Shown one piece after another: positions 7,689 through 16,478 of a DNA stretch of 64,000 bases. A program made the position numbers and the translations under genes. The notes under the pieces were generated by a model. That model searched no databases. It had not been told where the DNA came from and saw only the letters and a list, made by a program, of their open reading frames with translations. Within the stretch, counting starts at the first letter, position 1, and each line of letters starts with the position of its first letter. Source of the DNA: Caulobacter flavus (GTDB taxonomy: Bacteria > Pseudomonadota > Alphaproteobacteria > Caulobacterales > Caulobacteraceae); NCBI RefSeq assembly GCF_003722335.1, contig NZ_CP026100.1, positions 2,144,001-2,208,000 of the forward strand, in the 5' to 3' direction.

Positions 7689-9803
7689 ATGCCCCGATCC
7701 CTGCGCGCCCTTCTACTCGCCGCCGCCATGAGCCCGGCCGTGCTGGCCGCCGCCGCCCATGCCGCCGACGCACCCGCGATGGACGCTGCGCCGGCCGCCG
7801 ACGCGCCGGCCGAGGCGAACCTCGAGGGCGTGGTGGTCACCGGCGCCAAGACCCGCACCTCGGCGGTGACGGGCCTGGACATGAGCTTCCGCGAAACCCC
7901 GCAGTCGGTCAGCATCGTCGACCAGACGATGATCAAGAACTTCGCCCTGACCAGCGTCAACGACCTGCTGGCCCAGGCCACGGGCGTCAATGTCGAGCGG
8001 GTCGAGACCGACCGCACCTATTACAACTCGCGCGGCTTCGACATCACCAACTTCCAGGTCGACGGCGTGGGCCTGCCGCTGATCTGGGGCATCCAGTTCG
8101 GCGACCTCGACACCGTGCTGTTCGACCGCGTGGAAGTGGTGCGCGGCGCCAACAGCATGATGACCGGCACCGGCAACCCGTCGGCCACCGTCAACTATGT
8201 GCGCAAGCGCCCGACCGCCGAATTCCAGGCCAGCGGCGCCCTGCAGTACGGCTCGTGGGACGCCAAGCGCCTCGAGGCCGACGTCTCGGGCCCGCTGAAC
8301 GAGAGCGGCACGCTGCGCGGCCGGCTGATCTACGCCAACGAGGACAAGGACTCCTACCTCGACCACTACCACGTCAACCGCAACGTCTACGCGGCCCTGC
8401 TGGCCTGGGACGTGACGCCCAACACCACGGCCACCTTCGGCTGGTCGATGCAGGACAACCGCGCCGACGGCGTGCTGTGGGGCGCCCTGCCGCTGGTCTA
8501 TTCGGACGGCTCGCTGATCAACTACGACGTCTCGGCCTCGACCTCGGCCGACTGGACCTATTGGGACGTGCGCGACCAGCAGGCCTTCGCCGAGGTGGAG
8601 CATCGCCTCGACAACGGCTGGCGGATCAAGGCCATCGCCACGGCCAAGCGCTTCCAGGAAAAGGCCAAGCTGCTCTACGCCTACGCCGATCCCAGCATCG
8701 ACCCGGTCACGGGCCTGGGCGTGAAGGGCATGGCGGGCGTCTACCCCTCGATCTACGAGAGCTACACGCTGGACACCTACGCCTCGGGTCCGTTCCAGGC
8801 CTTCGGCCGCACCCACCAGTTGGTGGTCGGCGGCCAGGTCTCGCGCTCGGAAGGCCACGAGTACGAGGACTTCTCAGGCGACACCGTGGTCTACGCGCCG
8901 GTCTCGACCTGGGGCTCTACCCAGCCGACCGAGCCGACCTATCCGGGCGCTTACCTGGCGGCCAACGAGACCACCAAGCTGGCCCGCTTCTACGCCGCCA
9001 CCCACCTCAGCGTCACCGACCAGCTGAAGGTCGTGGCCGGCTTCAACGCCCTGAAGCTGAAGAGCTACGGCTTCTCGTACGGCGCCGACCAGGCTCGCGA
9101 CGAGGACAAGGTCAGCCCCTATCTGGGCGCGACCTACGACGTGACCGGCAACGTGTCGCTCTACGCCAGCTATACCGACATCTTCAATCCGCAGTCCGAG
9201 GTCGACTCCACGCACCGCACGCTCGCCGCGGTCCACGGCAAGAGCTACGAGGCCGGCGTGAAGAGCGAGTGGTTCGACGGCCGCCTCTACGTGACCGGCG
9301 CGATCTTCAAGGCCAAGCAGAACGGCCTGGCCGCCTGGGCCGGCTATTTCGATGACGGCAAGAGCTACTACGCGGCCCAGGACACCGAGTCGAAGGGCTA
9401 CGAGATCGAGGTCGCCGGCCGGATCACCGACAACTGGCGCGTCAACGCCGGCTGGACGGCCTTGGAGATCGAGGACTCGGCCACGGGCGCCGACGCCCGC
9501 GTGTTCCTGCCGCGCAAGACCCTGAAGGCCTCGACCACCTACACCGTGCCGTCGCTGCGCAACCTGACGGTCGGCGCCTCGGTGCGCTGGCAGGACGACA
9601 TCGCCATGGACGGCGTGCCGGTCACCCAGGACGCCTATGCGGTGTTCGACCTGATGGCCGGCGTCGACGTCACCGACAAGATCCGCGCGACGCTCAACGT
9701 CCGCAACGTCGGCGACGAGAAGTACCTGAACAGCCTGATGTGGGGGCAGGCCTACTACGCCGCGCCGCGAAACGCGTCGGTCCGTCTTGACCACCGTTTC
9801 TAA
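7689..9803 (+). CDS. TonB-dependent siderophore receptor
   Basis: A 704-residue outer-membrane receptor. An Ala-rich signal peptide ends near AAHA-A. The plug domain opens with the TonB box-like EGVVVTG and contains the TPQSVSIVD and RGANSMMTGTGNPSATVNYVRKRP motifs of the ferric-siderophore class. The beta-barrel ends in RLDHRF with a C-terminal Phe, as expected for BAM recognition. It takes up an iron chelate using TonB energy. The ATG at 7689 is preferred over the upstream start at 7620 because the signal peptide begins there. The PepSY protein downstream is a common partner of such receptors, so the two probably form an iron-uptake unit. There is no N-terminal signalling (STN) domain. Confidence 0.88.
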   Translation: MPRSLRALLLAAAMSPAVLAAAAHAADAPAMDAAPAADAPAEANLEGVVVTGAKTRTSAVTGLDMSFRETPQSVSIVDQTMIKNFALTSVNDLLAQATGVNVERVETDRTYYNSRGFDITNFQVDGVGLPLIWGIQFGDLDTVLFDRVEVVRGANSMMTGTGNPSATVNYVRKRPTAEFQASGALQYGSWDAKRLEADVSGPLNESGTLRGRLIYANEDKDSYLDHYHVNRNVYAALLAWDVTPNTTATFGWSMQDNRADGVLWGALPLVYSDGSLINYDVSASTSADWTYWDVRDQQAFAEVEHRLDNGWRIKAIATAKRFQEKAKLLYAYADPSIDPVTGLGVKGMAGVYPSIYESYTLDTYASGPFQAFGRTHQLVVGGQVSRSEGHEYEDFSGDTVVYAPVSTWGSTQPTEPTYPGAYLAANETTKLARFYAATHLSVTDQLKVVAGFNALKLKSYGFSYGADQARDEDKVSPYLGATYDVTGNVSLYASYTDIFNPQSEVDSTHRTLAAVHGKSYEAGVKSEWFDGRLYVTGAIFKAKQNGLAAWAGYFDDGKSYYAAQDTESKGYEIEVAGRITDNWRVNAGWTALEIEDSATGADARVFLPRKTLKASTTYTVPSLRNLTVGASVRWQDDIAMDGVPVTQDAYAVFDLMAGVDVTDKIRATLNVRNVGDEKYLNSLMWGQAYYAAPRNASVRLDHRF

Positions 9804-9828
9804 GAACCGTTCTTAGAAATACCCTCAG

Positions 9829-9858
9829 GGAGCCGGCGCGATCGCGCGCGCCGGCTCC
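9829..9858 (+). terminator. Strong hairpin between receptor and PepSY gene
   Basis: Perfect 12-bp arms GGAGCCGGCGCG and CGCGCCGGCTCC with a 6-nt loop lie in the 86-base gap. No U-tract follows. It may attenuate transcription into the downstream gene or stabilise the receptor mRNA 3' end rather than terminate fully. Confidence 0.5.
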
Positions 9859-9889
9859 GCTTGGCTACGAGCAGCTGGAGGCGGCCGGA

Positions 9890-11212
9890 ATGGACGCGCG
9901 CAATCTCGATACGCCCTACGCGCCGCCGGCCTCGCAGCCCGTGCGCCGGGCCGCCGGCGCGGCCAGCGCGGTTCGCGCCGCCGTGCGACCGACCCTGACC
10001 TTCATCCACCGCTGGGTGGGTCTGATCATGGCCGGCTTCCTGTTCATCTCGGGCGTCACCGGCGCGGTGATCTCGTGGGACCACGAACTGGACGACGTGC
10101 TCAACCCGCACCTGATGCATGCCCAGTCGGGCGGCCAGGCCCTGCCCACGCTGGACATCGTCAAGCAGGTCGAGGCGCGCGATCCGCGGGTGATCGTCTC
10201 CTACTTTCCGCTGTTCGCCGAGCCGGGCGAGACCCTGGCCATCGGCGTCGACGCCCGCCAGGACCCCAAGACCGGCAAGCACTACGAGCTGGGCTACAAC
10301 CAGGTGTTCGTCGATCCGGCGACCGGCGCCGAGCAGGGCCGGCGCGAGTGGGGCGCGGTCTGGCCGATCAAGACCGAGACCTTCGTCTCGTTCCTCTACG
10401 TGCTGCACTACACCCTGCACATCCCCGAGTTCTGGGGGATCGACCGCTGGGGGATCTGGCTGCTGGGCGTGATCGCCATCCTGTGGACGCTGGACTGCTT
10501 CGTCGGCTTCTACCTGACCCTGCCGCCGTCCTCGACTAACGGCCGCAAGCCGGCCAAGGGCTTCTGGAGCCGCTGGAAGCCGGCCTGGCAGATCAAGACC
10601 AAGGCCAGCGCCTACCGGATCAACTTCGACATCCACCGGGCGTTCGGCCTGTGGCTGTGGGGCGTGCTGTTCGTGGTGGCCTTCACCGCCTTCTCGCTGA
10701 ACCTCTACAGCGAGGTGTTCTATCCGGTGATGTCAAAGGTCTCGAAGGTGACGCCGACGCCGTTCGACACTCGCGTGCCGACCAGCCACGACAACCCGAT
10801 CCTGCCCCGGCAGACCTACGAGGCGATCATCGCCAAGGCTCAGGCCGATGCGAAGGCGCGGGGCTTCACCGCGCCGGTGGGCGGCGCCTTCTATTCGGCG
10901 CACTACGGCATCTACGGCGTGGCCTTCCACAAGGTGGGCGACGACCACGGAGCCGGCGGCGTGGGCCCGCCCTACCTCTATTACGACGGCGCCGACGGCC
11001 GTTACCTGGGCGAGCGCCTGCCGTGGAAGGGCACGGCGGCCGACATCTTCGTCCAGGCGCAGTTCCCGCTGCACTCGGGCCGGATCCTGGGCGTTCCCGG
11101 CCGCATCCTGATCTCGCTGACCGGCCTGGTGGTCGCCGCGCTCAGCGTCACCGGCGTGGTCATCTGGCTGAAGAAGCGCCGGGCCCGCGTGCTGCGGAAG
11201 AAGCCGGCCTAG
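9890..11212 (+). CDS. PepSY-associated transmembrane protein (PiuB-like)
   Basis: A 440-residue inner-membrane protein with the four-helix PepSY_TM layout. TM1 (about 38-60) follows LTFIHRWVGL. TM2 is near 180-205 (WGIWLLGVIAILWTLDCFVGFYL). TM3 starts at INFDIHRAFGLWLWGVLF. TM4 is near the C-terminus (ILISLTGLVVAALSVTGVVIWL) and is followed by a basic tail. The conserved IHRW and DIHRA histidines suggest heme or metal coordination, as in reductase-like family members. Such proteins sit with siderophore receptors and are thought to help release iron. The start at 9890 follows GGAGG at a suitable distance. It converges with the DUF1801 gene, leaving 3 bases between stops. Confidence 0.85.
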   Translation: MDARNLDTPYAPPASQPVRRAAGAASAVRAAVRPTLTFIHRWVGLIMAGFLFISGVTGAVISWDHELDDVLNPHLMHAQSGGQALPTLDIVKQVEARDPRVIVSYFPLFAEPGETLAIGVDARQDPKTGKHYELGYNQVFVDPATGAEQGRREWGAVWPIKTETFVSFLYVLHYTLHIPEFWGIDRWGIWLLGVIAILWTLDCFVGFYLTLPPSSTNGRKPAKGFWSRWKPAWQIKTKASAYRINFDIHRAFGLWLWGVLFVVAFTAFSLNLYSEVFYPVMSKVSKVTPTPFDTRVPTSHDNPILPRQTYEAIIAKAQADAKARGFTAPVGGAFYSAHYGIYGVAFHKVGDDHGAGGVGPPYLYYDGADGRYLGERLPWKGTAADIFVQAQFPLHSGRILGVPGRILISLTGLVVAALSVTGVVIWLKKRRARVLRKKPA

Positions 11213-11215
11213 GAC

Positions 11216-11632
11216 TCAGCAGGCCGTATGGCCGCCGCGGGTCCAGGCGGCGGAGGCCTGCGCCATCTCGCGCAGGACGGCCAGGTCGATGTCGGCCAGG
11301 CGTTTGATGTAGACGCAGGACACGGCGGAGCGGTGCTTGCCCAGCCGCGCCAGCAGGGCCTCGCGTTCGGGGAAGTCGGAGGCGAAGTAGAGCACCAGCT
11401 CGGTCTTGCGCGGCGAGAAGCCCAGGAGCGGCCAGTCCATCGGCTTAGGCCCGGGGGTCTGGTAGGCGCCGAAGCCGACGATCGAGGGGCCCCACATCAC
11501 GGCCGGCGCGCCGGCGATTTCGGCCAGCAGGTCGCGGACGACCGCCGCGTCGGCCTGGCGGGCCGGCGGCGAGGCGGCCAGGAAGTCGTCGACGCTGGCG
11601 TCGGTGGGGCGGGTCTTGGGTTCGGCGGCCAT
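11216..11632 (-). CDS. DUF1801 (YdhG-like) domain protein
   Basis: A 138-residue small cytoplasmic protein spanning one DUF1801 domain. Typical motifs are VMWGPSIVGFG near 46-56, the GFSPRKTELVLY segment, and the LGKHRSAVSCVYIKRLADID block. No catalytic function is established for the family. No signal peptide is present. It is convergent with the PepSY gene and seems to be its own transcription unit. Confidence 0.85.
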   Translation of the reverse strand: MAAEPKTRPTDASVDDFLAASPPARQADAAVVRDLLAEIAGAPAVMWGPSIVGFGAYQTPGPKPMDWPLLGFSPRKTELVLYFASDFPEREALLARLGKHRSAVSCVYIKRLADIDLAVLREMAQASAAWTRGGHTAC

Positions 11633-11756
11633 GGCGGGTTCCGATCAGGCTCGAAGATTGAACGGGCGCGAGGCGTCTGCCAAGCGCCGGCGCCGAGGGC
11701 TCATCAGCACGCGGTGGAACCGGGGCGAGAGCCCAGGCGCGTGCGCGGCGCGGTCG

Positions 11757-12839
11757 TCATCGAGCCGGGGCGGCTCCCGGCTCCGACTTTCCGCAAAGAT
11801 CGATGATCTTCAGGCGAAACATCGGCAGGTTGCGACCCCGCAGGTCGATGTGGTCATTGACGGCCAGCCGGCAGCCTGACGGAGAGACGACGGGCTCCAT
11901 CATGAAGCCCTTGAGCACGCGTTCGGCCTTGGCCTCGCTCAGCAGGAACAGCCCGGCGTGCTCGGCCTGACCGCTGCCGGCCGTCGCCGCCAGGTAGCCG
12001 TCGCGGTAGGCCACGAAACTTCTGGTCCAGAGCGAGGAGTGATTGGCAAGTCGCCGAACCTGCACGGCCCCGTTCGGATAAACTCGGTAGACCGGCACGT
12101 CGACCAAGGTGTTCCGTCGATCCGTGGCCAGGCCCCAGGCGTCCCAGAGCACGAAGGAGTCGTCCCAGCGCGGCGTCTGGACGTGCACGTCGCTGACCGG
12201 CGAGTTGATGCTGGGAAGGGCCTGGCGCCGCCCGGTGGCCGGGTCTTCCAGCGAGATGTCCGCCACGGCGTCGATATCGTAGCCGCCAGGCGGCGGTCGC
12301 GGGCCGAAGTCCAGATATCGCGAGCCTGACCTGTTGGGCGCCCAGCGGCGGCCGTGCATGCGGATATCGCCTACGGGCGCGCAGCGGGACCGATCCTGGC
12401 TGAACGGCATGTCCTCGGTGCGCTCGGGGCGAATATCCCGCCGTCCATCGTCGGAGAGCGTGATCAGGTCTTTGCCGGCGGTGTAGGCGAGGCGCCCCCG
12501 GTCCACGCAGCCTTGTCTGACTTTGTCATCGCCGGTCGGGAGCGTGCGCAGATCGCCGCCTATCCGCCAGATATAGACCTTGCGCGGCGGCGGAGCGTCG
12601 TTCGCCCAGGTCGTTTCCTCGGGAAAACCCGTGAAGACCACGGTGTCGTCGTCCAGCCAGTTGGCTTGGTCGACGACCCATGGGCCGGACATGGCGACGG
12701 CTTTGAACGGCGGTGTTTCGGCGGGCGCGCAAGCCAGCAGGGGCGAGGCGGCGCCGATCAGCAACGCGCCCCCGGGGGCAAGGGCCAGACCAATCGGGCG
12801 GCGGCGAAAGATCGTACGTAAACGTGCGAACCAGGTCAT
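11757..12839 (-). CDS. Hypothetical lipoprotein with propeller-like repeats
   Basis: A 360-residue exported protein of unknown function. The basic N-terminus and hydrophobic stretch end in PLLAC (Cys37), a plausible lipobox, so it may be lipid-anchored. The mature part has repeating segments such as DDDTVVFTGF and DSFVLWDAWG, suggesting WD40/TolB-like blades. No catalytic motif is evident. The start is the first ATG and has a weak ribosome-binding site. Cys residues near the C-terminus (SGCRLAV, IIDLCGK) might form a disulfide. Confidence 0.65.
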   Translation of the reverse strand: MTWFARLRTIFRRRPIGLALAPGGALLIGAASPLLACAPAETPPFKAVAMSGPWVVDQANWLDDDTVVFTGFPEETTWANDAPPPRKVYIWRIGGDLRTLPTGDDKVRQGCVDRGRLAYTAGKDLITLSDDGRRDIRPERTEDMPFSQDRSRCAPVGDIRMHGRRWAPNRSGSRYLDFGPRPPPGGYDIDAVADISLEDPATGRRQALPSINSPVSDVHVQTPRWDDSFVLWDAWGLATDRRNTLVDVPVYRVYPNGAVQVRRLANHSSLWTRSFVAYRDGYLAATAGSGQAEHAGLFLLSEAKAERVLKGFMMEPVVSPSGCRLAVNDHIDLRGRNLPMFRLKIIDLCGKSEPGAAPAR

Positions 12840-12902
12840 CTGTCCAGCTTATTGCAACGCTTGCCGAATTCCACTTCCGCGCGACCTTCTCCGCAACGAA
12901 AA

Positions 12903-12927
12903 ACGCCCCCGGCGGAGCCGGGGGCGT
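12903..12927 (-). terminator. Rho-independent terminator of carD
   Basis: Eleven-base arms ACGCCCCCGGC and GCCGGGGGCGT enclose a 3-nt loop. On the minus strand the stem is followed by TTTT, 31 bases past the carD stop. Confidence 0.8.
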
Positions 12928-12957
12928 CTTCGGAAGCTCGGACTTGAAGCAGACGCC

Positions 12958-13464
12958 TCAGGCGGCGGTCTTGACCAGCGACTTGGTCAGGATGCCGATG
13001 GCGGCTTCGCGGTCGATGCGTTCGATGGCGGCGACTTCACGGGCCATGCGGTCCAGGGCCGATTCATAGAGCTGGCGCTCCGAATAGGACTGTTCCGGCT
13101 GGTTCTCGGCGCGGTGCAGGTCGCGGACCACCTCGGCGATCGACACCAGGTCGCCCGAGTTGATCTTGGCTTCGTATTCCTGGGCGCGGCGCGACCACAT
13201 GGTGCGCTTCACGCGGGCGCGGCCCTTCAGGGTGGTCAGGGCCTGGCTGACGACGTCGCCTTCGGCGAGCGGGCGCAGGCCGGCGACCTTGGCCTTCTTG
13301 GTCGGGACGCGAAGGGTCATCTTCTCGTGGTCGAAGGTGATGACGTAAACCTCGAGCGACATCCCGGCCACTTCCTGGGTCTCGATGCCCTGGATCGTCC
13401 CCACGCCGTGGGCGGGATAGACGACGTGATCGCCGACCGAGAATTCCAGACCGCTCTTGCTCAT
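12958..13464 (-). CDS. carD: CarD/CdnL family RNA polymerase-binding regulator
   Basis: A 168-residue transcription factor. The N-terminal Tudor-like RNAP-interacting domain is clear: FSVGDHVVYPAHGVGTIQGIE, then VYVITFDHEKMTLRVPTKK. The rest is the helical DNA-contact domain (MWSRRAQEYEAKINSGDL, then RDLHR). CarD/CdnL binds the beta subunit and stabilises open complexes at rRNA and other housekeeping promoters. The ATG at 13464 is chosen over the longer frame from 13560 because GAGGA precedes it and the domain begins immediately. It lies 3' of fdxA on the same strand but 316 bases away, with hairpins between, so it probably has its own promoter. Confidence 0.93.
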   Translation of the reverse strand: MSKSGLEFSVGDHVVYPAHGVGTIQGIETQEVAGMSLEVYVITFDHEKMTLRVPTKKAKVAGLRPLAEGDVVSQALTTLKGRARVKRTMWSRRAQEYEAKINSGDLVSIAEVVRDLHRAENQPEQSYSERQLYESALDRMAREVAAIERIDREAAIGILTKSLVKTAA

Positions 13465-13780
13465 TCGTTCGTCCTCATAAAATTGGGCTTGCGCCCAAAA
13501 CGCCGTTTCCAAACATTCCAAAAAGCGATAGCAACCCGACCGTCGGAGAGGCGGGGCCAAGTCGGATCAGGATTTGGAGTGTCTCTTAAGTCACCCTTCG
13601 CCTTCGATCGGGCGAGCCGTTGGAGCGGCTGTCGTCTTCCACGAGACATGCAGGTGCGAGGCCGCACCCGTCACGTCGAGGGCGACAATAGCATAAAATT
13701 CAGCCTCATGAAAGGCTTGCGACCCCAACCTGGGGTATGGCGGCTCGAATCTGGCCGCCATACGCCGGATTTTGCGTGGA
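13465..13780 (-). promoter_or_regulatory. carD upstream region and fdxA 3' hairpin
   Basis: No gene is seen in this 316-base gap. It holds a perfect 10-bp inverted repeat, GTATGGCGGC (13735-13744) and GCCGCCATAC (13754-13763) with a 9-nt loop. This lies 18 bases past the fdxA stop, is terminator-like, and has no U-tract. The remainder should contain the carD promoter. Confidence 0.5.
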
Positions 13781-14122
13781 TCAGGAGCCCTTGCCGGGCT
13801 TTTCGCTGAAGTACTTCTCGAACTTGCCGGTCTCGCGCTCGAAGTCGGCGCGGTCGGCCGGCGGTTCGCCCTTCACGGTGATGTTCGGCCAGACCTTGGC
13901 GTAGTCGGAGTTGATCCGCAGCCACTTGCCGTCGGCGTCGTCCTCGGTGTCCGGCTTGATGGCGTCGACCGGGCATTCCGGCTCGCAGACGCCGCAGTCG
14001 ATGCATTCGTCCGGATTGATCACGAGGGTGTTCTCGCCCTCGTAGAAGCAATCCACCGGGCACACCTCGACGCAGTCCATGAACTTGCAGCGGATGCAGG
14101 CGTCGGTGACGATGTAGGTCAT
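13781..14122 (-). CDS. fdxA: 7Fe-type ferredoxin FdxA
   Basis: A 113-residue electron-transfer protein. Cys9, Cys17, Cys21 and Pro22 together with Cys50 fit the [3Fe-4S] site. Cys40, Cys43, Cys46 and Cys25 fit the [4Fe-4S] site, giving the seven-iron pattern. The ~55-residue C-terminal extension ([18 protein letters not shown]) is typical of FdxA and caps the fold. It would donate low-potential electrons in the cytoplasm; the partner is unknown. No other iron-sulfur redox gene is adjacent. Confidence 0.95.
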   Translation of the reverse strand: MTYIVTDACIRCKFMDCVEVCPVDCFYEGENTLVINPDECIDCGVCEPECPVDAIKPDTEDDADGKWLRINSDYAKVWPNITVKGEPPADRADFERETGKFEKYFSEKPGKGS

Positions 14123-14402
14123 CGGAACTTGGCGGCTTTCTGGGACGGACTTAACGCGGCCGCGTTTTCGGAGCGACGGCGCCGAATGTCAATGCGGCGC
14201 CGTGCGCGGGACCCGCAGGATTTCTCATGGCGCCCGCAGGACGACAGGCAAATTCGTCGCCGATCCGCCGCTACGTCGGGTTTTCGACGCTGCACAACGG
14301 CGTTCGTCGAAAGATACCTTTTCTTATGGAAGAGCGTTTCACTGTGCGGTTGAGGACGCGTCCAAGAACAACGTCGGGAAGCCGACAGCAGAATTGCTCT
14401 CC

Positions 14403-16472
14403 ATGGCCTTGAAGCCCGCGCCGCTGATGGCGGCCGATGACATCCACGCGCAACTACGGCTTCGAATGGCGTCGTTCGAGGCCTTCGTCGCGCATGCGCC
14501 GTTCGCCGCCGCGCTGATCGACCGCAGCGGCCGCCTGGTCGCCGTCAGCCCCGAGTGGCGCGACGAGGACCTGACCCCGAACCTGCGTCCGGGCGAGCCC
14601 TTCGCCCGCTGCCTGATGAACCTGGAGGACGTCGAGAGCCTGGATCGCTGCCTGGCGTCCGGCGAGTCGTTCTCGCGCTACCGGGCCCAGACCGGGCACG
14701 ACGGCCAGCGCATCTGGCGCAGCGAGTTCGCCGCCTGCCGCGACGACGAGGGGACGATCTTCGCCGTCATCGTCACCGCCCGCGACGTCACCGGCTACGC
14801 CCAGACCGCGCTTCGGGCCGAGCGTAACGAGCAGCGGCTGAAGCTGGCGCTGGAGCTCGACGACCTGATGGTGCGCGAGGTCGATCTGAAGACCGGCGAG
14901 GTCTATGTCTCGGGCACCTGTCTCGAGCTCGAGAAGTGGTGCCTGTTCGACCGCGACCCGCTGGAAATCGTGCACGAGGACGATCGCGAGCGGATGGCCC
15001 AGATCATGCGCGCCCGCCGCGACGGCGAGGCGGCGGTGTTCGAGTTCCGCCTCAACCGCGACGACGGGGTCGAAACCTGGGTGCGCTCGGTGGGCAAGCG
15101 GTTCCTGGGCGCCGACGGCAAGCCCGAGCGGCTCGTCAACCTGTTCAAGGACATCACCGACCGCCGCCGGCAGACCGAGGCCGTCGAGAACCTGGCCTTC
15201 CGGGATCCCCTGACGGGCCTGCCCAACCGCGCCTATTTCCAGCGCAAGTTCCAGGAGGCGGTCGACGCCTGCGAGATGGCTGGTGAGATCTTCGGCCTGA
15301 TCATGATCGACGTCGATCACTTCAAGGACATCAACGACACCTTGGGCCACGACGCCGGCGACGCCCTGCTGCGGCGGCTGGCCGACGTGTTGCGCCACGC
15401 CTTCCGCTCTGGCGACACGGTGGCGCGCCTGGGCGGCGACGAGTTCGCGGTGATCCTGCGCGGCCTGCATGGCGAGGCCGACATGCTGCGGCCGATCAAG
15501 TCGCTGCAGGACCTGCTGCGCCAGCCGATCCAGCACGGCGGCCGCAGCTTCTCGGTCAGCGCCAGCATCGGCGCGGCCCTGCACGGCGATCCGGACGCCG
15601 ATCCCAGCCACATCTTCAAGAACGCCGACATCGCGCTCTATCGGGCCAAGGACGAGGGCCGCAACCGCTCGATCCTGTTCGACCCGTCGATGCGCTCGGC
15701 CCTGGAGCAGCGGCTGGAGCTGTTGCGCGACGTGCGCGCGGCGATCGAGGCCGACGAGTTCATCCTCTACTACCAGCCGGTGATCGATCTGGAGAGCGGT
15801 TCGGTGGCCGGCTTCGAGGCGCTGATGCGCTGGGCCCACCCCGAGCAGGGGGTGCTGACGCCCGATCGCTTCATGGCCGCCTTCGAGGACCAGGACCTGT
15901 CGCTGAAGCTGGGCGACGTGGCCTTCGAAACCGCGCTGAAGCAGATGCGCGCCTGGCTGGACGCCGGCGTCGAGTTCGGCCGGGTGGCGGTGAACATCTC
16001 GGCCGCCCAGTTCCGTTCCGGCCGCCTGGCCGAGGAGGTGCAGGAGCGCCTGGCGCGCTGGGGCGTGCCGTGCGATCGCCTGACCATCGAGGTCACCGAG
16101 ACGGTCTACATGGGCTGGGCGTCGGACGTGGTCAGCGACACGGTGCGCAAGCTGCACGCGGCCGGGGTGATGATCGCGCTCGACGACTTCGGCACCGGCT
16201 ACGCCAGTCTGGCCAACCTGCGCCAGTTCCCGATCGACCGGCTGAAGATCGACAAGGGCTTCGTGCAGAACGCCGAGGACGCGGCCATCGTCAAGGCGGT
16301 GATCACCCTGGGCGGCTCGATGGGCATGAAGGTGGTCGCCGAGGGCGTCGAGGACCAGGACCAGCTGGAGGCCCTGGCCGCCTATGGCTGCGACCAGGTC
16401 CAGGGCTATCACTTCAGCCGCCCGATGCCGCCCGAACGGGTGCCGGGCTTCGTCGACGGGTTCGTCGGCTAG
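14403..16472 (+). CDS. PAS-GGDEF-EAL cyclic-di-GMP signalling protein
   Basis: A 689-residue soluble protein combining synthesis and breakdown of c-di-GMP. Two PAS/PAC regions (about 20-135 and 145-255) precede a GGDEF domain. Its active-site motif GGDEF is at 344-348 and its inhibitory I-site RSGD lies five residues before it. The EAL domain begins at FEALMRW (EAL 472-474) and keeps NISAAQF, EVTET, DDFGTGYAS and EGVED, so phosphodiesterase activity looks possible. Both halves appear catalytically intact, so the net direction is probably set by PAS input. The ATG at 14403 is preferred because the first PAS starts soon after; a longer frame from 14202 lacks domain content. No clear Shine-Dalgarno is seen, so the start is tentative. 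Confidence 0.88.
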   Translation: MALKPAPLMAADDIHAQLRLRMASFEAFVAHAPFAAALIDRSGRLVAVSPEWRDEDLTPNLRPGEPFARCLMNLEDVESLDRCLASGESFSRYRAQTGHDGQRIWRSEFAACRDDEGTIFAVIVTARDVTGYAQTALRAERNEQRLKLALELDDLMVREVDLKTGEVYVSGTCLELEKWCLFDRDPLEIVHEDDRERMAQIMRARRDGEAAVFEFRLNRDDGVETWVRSVGKRFLGADGKPERLVNLFKDITDRRRQTEAVENLAFRDPLTGLPNRAYFQRKFQEAVDACEMAGEIFGLIMIDVDHFKDINDTLGHDAGDALLRRLADVLRHAFRSGDTVARLGGDEFAVILRGLHGEADMLRPIKSLQDLLRQPIQHGGRSFSVSASIGAALHGDPDADPSHIFKNADIALYRAKDEGRNRSILFDPSMRSALEQRLELLRDVRAAIEADEFILYYQPVIDLESGSVAGFEALMRWAHPEQGVLTPDRFMAAFEDQDLSLKLGDVAFETALKQMRAWLDAGVEFGRVAVNISAAQFRSGRLAEEVQERLARWGVPCDRLTIEVTETVYMGWASDVVSDTVRKLHAAGVMIALDDFGTGYASLANLRQFPIDRLKIDKGFVQNAEDAAIVKAVITLGGSMGMKVVAEGVEDQDQLEALAAYGCDQVQGYHFSRPMPPERVPGFVDGFVG

Positions 16473-16478
16473 CGCGCC

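Noticed and set aside
14454..16412. A 652-codon minus-strand frame opposite the GGDEF-EAL gene
   Set aside because: Antisense shadow rich in His/Gln/Val/Leu, no start context or motifs.
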